Positions 37,305-46,400 of a stretch of 64,000 bases of DNA are shown piece after piece. Source of the DNA: Alphaproteobacteria bacterium (GTDB taxonomy: Bacteria > Myxococcota_A > UBA796 > GCA-2862545); contig JACKEP010000007.1 in assembly GCA_020632915.1 (NCBI GenBank), positions 62,001 to 126,000 of the forward strand. Direction: 5' to 3'. The notes below the pieces were generated by a model. That model saw only the letters and a program-made list of their open reading frames with translations, made no database searches and was not told where the DNA came from. Each line of letters starts with the position of its first letter. Position 1 is the first letter of the stretch. Both the position numbers and the translations under genes were made by a program.

Positions 37305-38972
37305 ATGACGTACGTGCCCGACAACCCGCTCATCGCGCAGTCCGACCACACCCTCCTCCTCGAGACGCAGTCCCCGCGCTTCGAGGAGGCCCGTGACGCG
37401 CTGCTGGCGTTCGCGGAGCTCGTGAAGAGCCCCGAGTACATCCACACGTGGCGCATCACGTCGCTGTCGCTGTGGAACGCCGCCGCCGCCGGCCACACCG
37501 CCGACGCGGTGATCGACACGCTGGCGCGCTTCGCCAAGTACCCCATCCCCGACAACGTCCCGGCCACCATCCGCGACAAGATGGCGCGCTACGGTCGCGT
37601 GCGGCTGGTGCGCGACGGCGCCTGGCTCCGCCTGGAGGCCGACGACCCCGTCGACGTCGAGGAGATCCGCCACCTCAAGGAGACCCACGACCTCTTCGGC
37701 GAGGATCCGGGGGACCCGCACGCGCTGCGCGTGCTCCCGCGCAAGCGCGGCGAGGTCAAGCAGGTGCTCACGGCGCTGGGCCACCCCGTGCAGGATCTGG
37801 CCGGCTACGACGACGGCGACCCGCTCACCATGGCGCTCGCCCCCACCCTCCCCGACGGCCGCCCGTGGGCCCTGCGCGACTACCAGATCGAGGCGATCGA
37901 CGCCTTCCACGGCGGCCCCGGCGCCGGCAGCGGCGTGGTGGTGCTGCCGTGCGGCGCCGGCAAGACCATGGTGGGCATCGGCGCCATGGTGCGCCTGGGG
38001 ATGCGCACGCTCATCCTCTGCACCGGGCACACGGCCCTGCAGCAGTGGCGGCGCGAGATCCTGGAGCGCACCAGCCTCACCGAAGACCAGGTGGGCGCCT
38101 ACACCGCCGAGTCCAAGCAACTCGCGCCGGTCACCCTCACCACCTACCAGCTGCTCACGTGGCGCCCGTCGCGCAACGCGCCGCCGGCGCACTTCCGCCT
38201 GTTCCACGAGGCGTCGTGGGGGCTCGTGATCTACGACGAGGTCCACCTCCTGCCCGCGCCGATCTTCCGCGAGTCGGCCTACCTGCAGGCCCGCCGTCGC
38301 CTGGGCCTGACGGCCACGCTCGTGCGCGAGGACGGCCACGAGGGCGACGTGTTCGCGCTCATCGGCCCCAAGCGCTTCGACCTGCCGTGGAAGGCCCTGG
38401 AGCACCAGGGCTGGATCGCCACCGCGCGGTGCATCGAGGTGCGGGTGGCGCTGTCGCCCGAGGATCGCCTGCGCATGGTCACGGCCAGCGCCAAGGAGCG
38501 CTACCGCATCGCGGCCCACAACGCGCGCAAGGGCGCCATCCTCGACAAGCTCCTCGCCCGTCACGCCGACGAGCAGGTCCTGGTGCTCGGCACCTACCTC
38601 GACCACCTCGGCTTCCTCGCCCGGCGGTTCGGCATCCCGGTGATCTCGGGCGACACGCCGCTCGACGAGCGGCGCGCCCTCTACCAGCGGTTCCGCGACG
38701 GCGAGCTGCGGGTGCTGGCGCTGTCCAAGGTCGGCAACTTCTCGGTCGACCTGCCGGGCGCGTCGGTGGCCATCCAGGTGTCGGGGAGCTGGGGCAGTCG
38801 CCAGGAGGAGGCCCAGCGCCTCGGCCGCGTGCTCCGACCCAAGGCGGGCCAGAACCAGGCGTGGTTCTACAGCCTCGTCACCGCCGACTCGCCCGAGCAG
38901 GAGTACGCCGAGCGCCGCCAGCTCTTCCTCACCGAGCAGGGCTACCCCTACCGCATCGAGCGCGCGTCGTGA
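37305..38972 (+). CDS. XPB-type superfamily 2 DNA helicase
   Basis: A 555-residue helicase of the bacterial XPB family. The N-terminal about 180 residues form the damage-recognition/RED-loop-containing region of XPB. RecA lobe 1 has PCGAGKTMVGIG (Walker A), a DEVH box in LVIYDEVHLLPAP, and GLTATLVRED; lobe 2 has ALSKVGNFSVDLPGASVAIQVSGSWGSRQEEAQRLGRVLRP. XPB unwinds DNA at repair or transcription sites in archaea and eukaryotes, and bacterial homologues are sporadic, mostly in actinobacteria and some myxobacteria. Its stop overlaps the start of a helicase-associated partner. It is likely a DNA repair function; no nuclease such as Bax1 is encoded next to it. Confidence 0.92.
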   Translation: MTYVPDNPLIAQSDHTLLLETQSPRFEEARDALLAFAELVKSPEYIHTWRITSLSLWNAAAAGHTADAVIDTLARFAKYPIPDNVPATIRDKMARYGRVRLVRDGAWLRLEADDPVDVEEIRHLKETHDLFGEDPGDPHALRVLPRKRGEVKQVLTALGHPVQDLAGYDDGDPLTMALAPTLPDGRPWALRDYQIEAIDAFHGGPGAGSGVVVLPCGAGKTMVGIGAMVRLGMRTLILCTGHTALQQWRREILERTSLTEDQVGAYTAESKQLAPVTLTTYQLLTWRPSRNAPPAHFRLFHEASWGLVIYDEVHLLPAPIFRESAYLQARRRLGLTATLVREDGHEGDVFALIGPKRFDLPWKALEHQGWIATARCIEVRVALSPEDRLRMVTASAKERYRIAAHNARKGAILDKLLARHADEQVLVLGTYLDHLGFLARRFGIPVISGDTPLDERRALYQRFRDGELRVLALSKVGNFSVDLPGASVAIQVSGSWGSRQEEAQRLGRVLRPKAGQNQAWFYSLVTADSPEQEYAERRQLFLTEQGYPYRIERAS

Positions 38973-40450
38973 CGGCGTCGGCCGAGGTCGTCAGCGTGCT
39001 GCAGGTCGCCGATCCGGTCCTCTGGGCCGAGCTGGAGGCGATCGTCCCCCTCGACGCCCACGTCACCGAGGTGATCGACGACCGGCGGCGCGTGGTGGAC
39101 GCCGCGTTCGAGCGGGAGCTGCTCCCGGAGCTGCGCGGGCGCGTGCTCGTGCGCTACGCGCGGCGCGATCCTGGCGAGCGGTCGGAGACGGTGGCCCACC
39201 TCGTGGAGGAGGTGGCGTCGCTGCGGGCCGAGCACCGCCGCGTGCTCGCCGCCGCCCAACGCCACGCGCTCGACGATGTGGTGATCGGTCGCCACGCGTG
39301 GGACCCGGTCCACGACGCGCCTGCCGTCCGTGCGCTGCACGGGCTCGGCCTGATCACGGCCGTCCCCGAACAGGACGCCGCCCCCTACGAAGGCCGCTAC
39401 CGCCTCCACCCCGATCTGCCGCCGCCGCCACCCGTCCCCTACGACTTCACCGAGGCGGTGATGGACGAGACCGACGACCTGTCGACGGCAGGCCCCGGGG
39501 TCCTCGGCCTGCTGCACGACATGGCGTCGCTCGCCGCAGCACTCACCCACGACGACACCCGCGTCACCCACGCCGGCACGGTCACGGTCGCCGACGCCCG
39601 CAAGCTCGGGCGGCGCCTCGCCGACGACGGCCTCGCCACGGCTGGCGCCCTGGAGACCCACCCGCGCTGGAGCCGCGCGCTACGGGGCCTGCACGCGCTG
39701 CACGTCGTCACCCTCGACCCGCTCGCCCGCGTGCTGCACCTCGACCTCGGCCTGGAGGCCACGCTCGCCGGCACCACCGAGGAGGCCACCGACCGCCTCG
39801 TGCACAAGCTCGTCGATCGCGACCTGCACGTGGTGGTGCCCGCGATCCGGGCGGCCCTCGCGCAAGCCGGTCCAGGCGCCGTCGACGAGCTGGTGTTCCT
39901 GGAGCTGCTGCGCGACCAGCACCGTGACGTGCTGATCCCGCCCTGGGAACGCGACGGCGAGCGGGTCTACCCCGCCCTCGAGGGCGAGCCCCACCGTCCC
40001 TACGACGACGACGGCTTCGAGGTCGTCGAGACGCGGATGATCCACGCCGTGCTCGCGCGTCTACAGCGCACCGGCCTGCTCCGCCGCGCGCCCGGGGTGT
40101 TCGCGGCCACGCCGGACGGACGACGCTGGGCCGCGGCGTCGACCACCCCGTTGCCGCCGGTGTGGGTCACGGGCGACCTCGAGGTGATCGTGCCCCCGGA
40201 CGCCGTCACCCCGTGGGAGCGGTTCCAGCTCGAGCGCCTCGGTCGCTGCCAGCAGCGCGACGTCGTCGACCGCTACCGCCTGGAGCGCGCAGACCTCGAG
40301 GCGTGGCTCGCCTGGCACGACGTCGACGAGGCGCTCGCGCTGCTCGAGCGCCGCTGTCCGGCCGTGCCGCCCACCGTCAGGGAGACGTTGACGTCGTGGG
40401 CGACGAGTGCCCTGCGGATCGTGCTGACGCGGGGCGTGCGGCGGGCTTGA
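38969..40450 (+). CDS. Helicase-associated protein (XPB/Ssl2 N-terminal-like, Helicase_C_3 type)
   Basis: A 493-residue protein starting at a GTG that overlaps the XPB stop (GTGA). The C-terminal region (VTGDLEVIVPPDAVTPWERFQLERLGRC...DVVDRYRLER) matches the helicase-associated domain that usually accompanies bacterial XPB as a separate gene. The rest is predicted helical with winged-helix-like segments (FTEAVMDE..., RMIHAVLARLQRTGLLRRAPG). No catalytic motif is present, so it probably acts as a partner or DNA-binding subunit of the helicase. Its 3' end overlaps the convergent DUF2270 gene by 74 bases. Confidence 0.8.
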   Translation: MTASAEVVSVLQVADPVLWAELEAIVPLDAHVTEVIDDRRRVVDAAFERELLPELRGRVLVRYARRDPGERSETVAHLVEEVASLRAEHRRVLAAAQRHALDDVVIGRHAWDPVHDAPAVRALHGLGLITAVPEQDAAPYEGRYRLHPDLPPPPPVPYDFTEAVMDETDDLSTAGPGVLGLLHDMASLAAALTHDDTRVTHAGTVTVADARKLGRRLADDGLATAGALETHPRWSRALRGLHALHVVTLDPLARVLHLDLGLEATLAGTTEEATDRLVHKLVDRDLHVVVPAIRAALAQAGPGAVDELVFLELLRDQHRDVLIPPWERDGERVYPALEGEPHRPYDDDGFEVVETRMIHAVLARLQRTGLLRRAPGVFAATPDGRRWAAASTTPLPPVWVTGDLEVIVPPDAVTPWERFQLERLGRCQQRDVVDRYRLERADLEAWLAWHDVDEALALLERRCPAVPPTVRETLTSWATSALRIVLTRGVRRA

Positions 40451-41033
40451 GCATCCCGGCGGTCTTGCCCATGAGCCCCAGCACCACCCACGGCAGCACC
40501 AGCAGCGTGGCCGCTGCAATCGCCGTTTCGCCCGACATCCACGACGTGGACGCCGCCGCGACGAGCGGCTTGCCCGACAGGCCGAGCTTGGCCCACCACG
40601 ACCCGTACAGCGCCAGGAACAGCCACACGTAGTTGCGACGGGCGCGCACCGCGAGGGCCTGCCAGATGCCGACCGGCGAGCTCGGAGCGTGCAGGCTCGC
40701 CGCGATCGCCTCCTGCCATCCCGGCAGCGACGGACCGCCGAGCATGGGCGCGAAGAAGCCCGCCTCGAGCGTGTGCACGCGCTCGCGGGACACCTCCATC
40801 TCGCAGTAGCGACGGGCCTCCAGCCCGGCGAACACGCAGCCGAGCACGTACGGGAGCAACAGCACGTCGTGCGGCGCCTCGGGCTGACCGAGCGTGAACG
40901 TCACCGTGGCGACCACGGCACCGAGCGCCCAGTTCGTCGTGGTGTCCAGACGCACGCGGTACGTCGTCATCCGACCGAGCTCGCCTCGGTACAGGTGCAC
41001 CAGCGCCGTCTCGTGGGCGTGCGGATCGTTCAT
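40377..41033 (-). CDS. DUF2270 integral membrane protein
   Basis: A 218-residue membrane protein whose N-terminus LVHLYRGELGRMTTYRVRLDTTTNWA is the DUF2270 signature. Two hydrophobic segments follow at about 36-75 and two at about 150-195, with a tail rich in Ala, Arg and Ser. I use the ATG at 41033 because GGAGG lies six bases upstream and it puts the signature at the N-terminus; an ATG 24 codons earlier is open but has no family sequence. The 3' end overlaps the helicase partner gene by 74 bases, so the last 24 residues are read from DNA that is also coding on the other strand. Function unknown. Confidence 0.82.
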   Translation of the reverse strand: MNDPHAHETALVHLYRGELGRMTTYRVRLDTTTNWALGAVVATVTFTLGQPEAPHDVLLLPYVLGCVFAGLEARRYCEMEVSRERVHTLEAGFFAPMLGGPSLPGWQEAIAASLHAPSSPVGIWQALAVRARRNYVWLFLALYGSWWAKLGLSGKPLVAAASTSWMSGETAIAAATLLVLPWVVLGLMGKTAGMLKPAARPASARSAGHSSPTTSTSP

Positions 41034-41160
41034 GACCCCTCCAAGACCGGATCCTGCCAGCATTCGCTGTGCCAGTGGGGTGCGATCCCGCCACACGGTC
41101 GGCAAGCGACGGGATCCAACCGATCCGGGGGACCCGACTCGACACGAGATGTCTCAGAAA

Positions 41161-41175
41161 CCGGTTCGAAACCGG
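41161..41175. promoter_or_regulatory. Hairpin/inverted repeat in the 251-base divergent region before the protease gene
   Basis: CCGGTT-CGA-AACCGG is a perfect 6-3-6 inverted repeat in 41034-41284, which is less GC-rich than its surroundings (about 41145-41210 particularly). It lies 110 bases upstream of the protease start and 128 bases from the DUF2270 start. It could be an operator or an RNA hairpin. It looks superficially like a tRNA T-arm but no tRNA body is present. No other feature was found in this gap. Confidence 0.35.
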
Positions 41176-41284
41176 GAATCCTAAACACTCGTCCAACACA
41201 CCCGATAGCCGCCAGGACGCGCCGCATTGGGTAGCGACGCGACGTGCTGATCCGGAAGCAGGGTCCGGATCGACAGGGGTCACC

Positions 41285-43492
41285 ATGAACATGCGCATCT
41301 CGAGCCGAAGCGCCATCGGCTTGGGCGCCCTCGCTGTGGGGGTCGCCCTCTTCTCGTGGCATCCACCAGATCCAGCCACACCACCTCCGATCCAGGACGT
41401 GCTCGTCGATGTCGGCGACGCCGCGGCGCTGGCGTCTCGGATTGGTGCAACCGTGGTGCATCCTGTCGGGCGGGGCGGCGTGGCCCTCCTGCGCGGACCG
41501 GACGCGCTCGCGCGTGCCCACGCCGACCCGCAGGTGCGCACCGTGCGCGAGGCCGGGCAGACCCACGGCACGCTGGATCTGCTCGGCGTTCCGCTGCTGT
41601 CGGTGCCGCCCGGGGCCACCCCCCACCGCTGGTACATGGACCACCTCGGCCTCGCCGACCCCGCCGACGCCGTCGGCGGCACGGTCGCGCTGCTCGACTC
41701 CGGCGTGGCCTACCCCTCGCTGCTCGCGCCGCTGAGGGCCATCCCCGACCCGCTCGTCGGGGTGTCCATCCACCACCCGGTCGACGTGGTCGACGGCGAT
41801 GCCTACGCCGGCGACGAGCACCAGCACGGGTCCCACCTCGCGGCGACGATGGTCGGCCGCGGTGCGGGCGACGAAGGCGTCGCCACCGGGGCGCGGCTCA
41901 CGCCGATCCGCATCCTCGACGCGAACAACGCCGGCGACGAGTGGACGCTGGTCGAGGGCCTGTACGAGGCCATCGACGCCGACGCCGACGTCGTCAACCT
42001 GTCGGTGTCGTTCGCGACCGGGTACGCCCCGTCCGACGCGCTCCTCGACGCCCTCGACGCCGTGTCCGACGCCGGGATCGTGATGGTCGCGGCCGCCGGC
42101 AACGACGGCGCCGCCGACCCCACGTGGCCCGCGGCCAGCCCGCTGGTGATCGCCGTGGCCGCCACGGCGCTCGACGCGAGCGGCGGGCTGACGCTCGCGC
42201 CCTACGCCAACCGCGGTCCCACGCTCGACGTGCTGGCCCCCGGCGGTCGCCTCGACGCCGACGTCGACGGGGACGGCCTCGTCGACGGCATCGTCGCCGA
42301 GACGATCGACCTGAAGAACCCGTACGCCGAGGGCCTGTGGATGGGCGCGGGGTCGAGCCAGGCCGCCGCCCTCGTGTCCGGGGCCGTGCTGCGCCTGCTC
42401 GACGCCGGCGTGCCCGCCCGCCACGTCCGCGCCGCCCTCCAGGCCGGCAGCACCGGCAACCGCGTCCGGTTCTCGATCGGTCCGCGTGCCCTCTCCGTGG
42501 GTGACGTCGACATCGCCCGCGCCCTGTCCGCCTACCAGGCGGGCGCCCGCGACTTCGCCCTGCGCGGCGCGATCCTGCCGTTCCTCCAGCCCGATGCCAG
42601 CGGCACCCGCGTGCGCCCGGCCGCGCTCGTGTCGCTCACCGACCGCGCCGGCCGTCGGCCCATGGGCCACGCCGAGGCCTGGATCCGCGTGCACGGCACC
42701 ACCTCGACGCTGCTGCACTGCGCGCCGGACGGTCGCCGCAGCGTCTGCGTCGCCACGGGCGGCACCTGGGTCGACATCGACGACGAGGCGGGCTGGGAGA
42801 TGTCCTTCGACGCCGTCACCGTCGGCGGGATGGCGGTCACCTTCCGCCCCACGCGCACCCAGTGGGTGACCGAGGCGTGGGAGATGATGATGACGGCGCT
42901 GGCCGACCAGGGCCAGACCACCGACCGCGGCCTCGCCATCGCGTGGACCGCCGACGTCGACCCGCTCCTCGGCGACGTCGCGCCCGGCTACACGCTGCTC
43001 GATCTGTCCGCGGGCCACGCGCTCGCGCCGTCCGGCGTGGTGATGACGCCTCCGGCCTTCGACCACCACACCGACGCCGCCCCGCTGCTCATCGACAACG
43101 ACGGCACGGGCTTCTCCACCTCGCCCATGGGCTACACCTCCGGCGAGCTGCGCACCACCCGTCGCTCCTACGACACCGTCGACAGCGGCCAGCGCTACAA
43201 CGGCGGCCAGGACACCACCTACGTCACGATGAAGGGCACGGCCTACGGGTCCGAGCCCGTGGGCTGGCGCGCGACCGACCTGGTCGCGCCGCGCGACGGC
43301 ACCGACATCGCCGACCTCCTGGACGTCCCCAACAGCGCCGTCGATCTCGTCGACCTCCACGTCCGGGGCGGCGACCTGGTCGGGACGGCCTCGCTGCAGC
43401 AGCTCGGGGACGGCGGCTGGCGACCCGGTGGCGACCGCGACGGCGCGGTAGACTGGCTGGTCTCGGAGCTGAGCGTCTTGCTCGGATGGTGA
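41285..43492 (+). CDS. Subtilisin-like (S8) serine protease, exported
   Basis: A 735-residue protein with a signal peptide (residues 1 to about 25, SAIGLGALAVGVALFSW). The peptidase domain (about 110-390) has all catalytic residues: Asp138 in ALLDSG, His181 in HQHGSH, the oxyanion Asn273 in AAAGNDG and Ser358 in GAGSSQAA. The usual GTSMAAPHVSG motif is changed to GSSQAAALVSG, and HGTHVAG to HGSHLAA, so it belongs to a divergent branch. Residues about 400-735 are beta-rich with no domain that I recognise. A Met two codons downstream (MRISS) is an alternative start. The next gene, the giant hybrid kinase, begins four bases after the stop, so the two form an operon; the protease might process or generate a signal for it. 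Confidence 0.88.
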   Translation: MNMRISSRSAIGLGALAVGVALFSWHPPDPATPPPIQDVLVDVGDAAALASRIGATVVHPVGRGGVALLRGPDALARAHADPQVRTVREAGQTHGTLDLLGVPLLSVPPGATPHRWYMDHLGLADPADAVGGTVALLDSGVAYPSLLAPLRAIPDPLVGVSIHHPVDVVDGDAYAGDEHQHGSHLAATMVGRGAGDEGVATGARLTPIRILDANNAGDEWTLVEGLYEAIDADADVVNLSVSFATGYAPSDALLDALDAVSDAGIVMVAAAGNDGAADPTWPAASPLVIAVAATALDASGGLTLAPYANRGPTLDVLAPGGRLDADVDGDGLVDGIVAETIDLKNPYAEGLWMGAGSSQAAALVSGAVLRLLDAGVPARHVRAALQAGSTGNRVRFSIGPRALSVGDVDIARALSAYQAGARDFALRGAILPFLQPDASGTRVRPAALVSLTDRAGRRPMGHAEAWIRVHGTTSTLLHCAPDGRRSVCVATGGTWVDIDDEAGWEMSFDAVTVGGMAVTFRPTRTQWVTEAWEMMMTALADQGQTTDRGLAIAWTADVDPLLGDVAPGYTLLDLSAGHALAPSGVVMTPPAFDHHTDAAPLLIDNDGTGFSTSPMGYTSGELRTTRRSYDTVDSGQRYNGGQDTTYVTMKGTAYGSEPVGWRATDLVAPRDGTDIADLLDVPNSAVDLVDLHVRGGDLVGTASLQQLGDGGWRPGGDRDGAVDWLVSELSVLLGW

Positions 43493-43496
43493 GGGG

Positions 43497-46400
43497 ATGG
43501 TGACGACCCTGCCCGACAGCGAGCGCACGGAGGTCCGCGCCGGCGACACCGTCGGGCCGTGGCGTCTGCACGCGCCGCTCGGGTCGGGCACGTTCGGCAC
43601 GGCCTGGGAGGCCGTGGGGGCCGACGGGCGCCGCGTCGCCGTCAAGCTCCTCCGCGAGGCGCCGGGCGACGAGGTCAGGGCGCTCGCCTCGGTCAGCCAC
43701 CCGGCCGTCGTCGGCTTCGTCGGGGCCGGCACCGCGCCGGTTCCCCACATCGCGATGGAGCTCGCGCACGGGCCGTCCCTGGATCGTGCCCACCCGCTCG
43801 ACCCGGCCACCGAGGTGCCGGCCCTCCTCGGCACCCTCGCCGACGCCCTCGCCTTGCTGCACGCTGCCGGCGTGGCCCACGGCGACGTCAAACCCGCCAA
43901 CGTCGTCCTCGCCGACAGCGACCCGACGCGCCCGTTCCTCGTGGACTTCGGCACGGTGGGCACGAGCGGCGGCACGCCACGCTACGCCGCGCCTGAGCGG
44001 CTGCGTGGGGCGCTGCCGTCGGCAGCGGCAGACGTGTTCGCCCTCGGCAGGCTCGCGCGGGAGCTCCTCGGCACCGACGACGACGACCCGCGAGGTTGGG
44101 CCACCCTCGACGACGGCAACGACGCAGGCCCGCCGTGGCTGCTCGATCTGCTCGACGCGATGGTGGTGGACGACCCGCTGCGGCGCCCCTCCGCGGCGCA
44201 CGTCGCCGACCGTGTGCGCGACCGGAAGGTCGTGCTGCCGATCCCGGGCACTGAGACCGTCTTGCGGCGTGCGGGCCTCGTGCACGCCGCCCGCACCGAC
44301 GAGGCCAGCGTCCTGGACGCCTGGTGGGCCGAGGGTGGCGTCCTGGTGATCGCCGGCGGTCCGGGCTCGGGCAAGAGCCACCTGCTCCGGCGGATCGCCA
44401 TCGAGGGCGCCGCCCGCGGCATGCCGGTGGCCTGGCTCGATCCCGCCACCTTGGCCGACACCCCGGTCCTGTCGGGAACGATCGGCCTCGGGGACGACGT
44501 CGAGCGCTGGCGAAAGCGCCACCGCGACCTCCTGGAGCGGTGGGAGGACCGCCTCGTCGTCACCGTCAGCGACCGCGGCTTCCTCGGGTCGCTCCACGAT
44601 GCGTACCTCCTCGAGCTCGGCCCGCTGTCGGTCGAGGAGGTCGACGCGATGTTCCGGGGGTTGCTGGGCGCCAGCTCGCTCCCGGCGGATCTGCCCCACC
44701 TCGGCCGCAAGGCCGCCGGCGGTTCGCCCCGTCGCCTGGTGGCGTGGCTCGGTGAGGCGACGCGCTGCGGCGCCCTGTGCTGGCAGGACGGCCACTGGGT
44801 CCTCGACCGTGTCGCCGCCAGCGCCGCCAGCATCGACGTGCCCCAGGCCGAGATCCCGGTCGACACCGCGCCCACCACGGTCCGCAAGCTCGCGAGCGCC
44901 CTGGCGCTGCGGCGCAGCGGCGCGCCCGTGCCCTGGATCGCGGCCGTCACACGGCTGGCCCTGCGCGACGCCGACCAGGCGCTGCAGTGGCTCGAAGACC
45001 GGCACATGATCGTGGTCGACAGCCAGCGTGTGCGCTGGTCCGACGACGCCACGCGCCTGGCGTGGCTGCCCGACCCGGCCGAGGCCGAGCACCTCCACGC
45101 CCGGTGGCTCGACGTCGCCCGCAGCGCAGCGCCCGATCGCCCGGCGGCCTACGCGGAACACCTGCTGGTCGCACCGCCCGACCTGCTCGCCGACGAGGCC
45201 GAGCGCTGCTTGACGGCCCTCGCCGCCACCGACGCCCGTGCCGCCACCCAGCTGGGCCGGGCGATGATCGGGCGCTCCACCCTGCCCGCCGTCCACCTGG
45301 CGGTGGCGCGGATGCTGACGGCGGTGGGTGCGGTCGACGAGGCGCTGACCCTCCTCGACGGGCTCTGCCACGACGCCGTCGCATCGCCGTCGCGCGCCCG
45401 CGCGCTCCTGCTCCGCGCCCACCTGCTCAGCGGGCACCGCGCCCGCCACCAGGACGCCCTCGACGACATCGCCCGCGCCCGTGCCCTCGACATCGCCCAC
45501 CTCCGACCCGACCTCGACGTCGCCGAAGCGCGCGTGCTGCGCGGCGCAGGGTTGCTCGACGCGGCCCTCGCCGTGTGCTCCCGCATCTCCGACGCGCCCG
45601 TCCCCGCCGATCCGACCGCCGTCGCCCACTGGCTCCAGATGCGCGGCATCCACGCCCAGTGCCTGCTCCAGTCGCGCAGCGCAGGCGCCGCGGCCGAGCT
45701 GCTCGACGCCATCGGCCCCGATGTCGGCGCGGGCACGCGGGAGCGCGCCCTGCTCGACACCATCCATGCGCGCATCCTGTTCCACGCGGCGCGCCTCGAC
45801 GAAGCCGCGGAGCGCTTCGACGCCGCCGCCCGCGAGGAGTCGCTGCTGCCGGCCCTCGACCGGGCCCGCCTGCTCAACAACGCCGCCGCGGCCCGCTACC
45901 AGGGCGGCGACCGCGACGGCGCACGTCGCCGCTGGCAGGAGGCGCTCACGATCTTCTCCCGGCTCGGAGCCGAGATCGAGTGCGTCCGCGTCCAGACCAA
46001 CCTGTGCGTCGCCTGGTCGGAGAGCGGTCGGGTCGAGCAGGCCGAGCAGGCCGGACGCTGGGCGGCCACCCACGCCGAGGCGCTGGGCGAGCCCGAGCTG
46101 CAGGCCGTGGCCACGGGCAACCTCTGCGACCTCTGGCTCGCCGAGGGCGATCTGCGCGAGGCCGAGCCGTGGCTCGACCTCACCGAAGCCCTCGCCGACA
46201 CCCACCGCCTTGCGGGCGAGCAGGTGGAGAACGCCCGGCGACGGGCTGAGCTCGCCGTCCGGCGCCGCGCCGACGACGCGCTGGTCACCTGCCTGCGCGC
46301 CGTCGACATCGCGTCGCAGCACGACGACGCCGTGCAAGCCGCCCGGTCCGGCGCCCTCGCGGCCGTGTGCTACGCCCGGTTGGCCGATGTCGCGGCCACC

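Noticed and set aside
41140..41185. Sequence resembling a tRNA T-arm (GGTTCGAAACC).
   Set aside because: No matching acceptor stem, D-arm or anticodon arm can be drawn around it; it is only a short inverted repeat.
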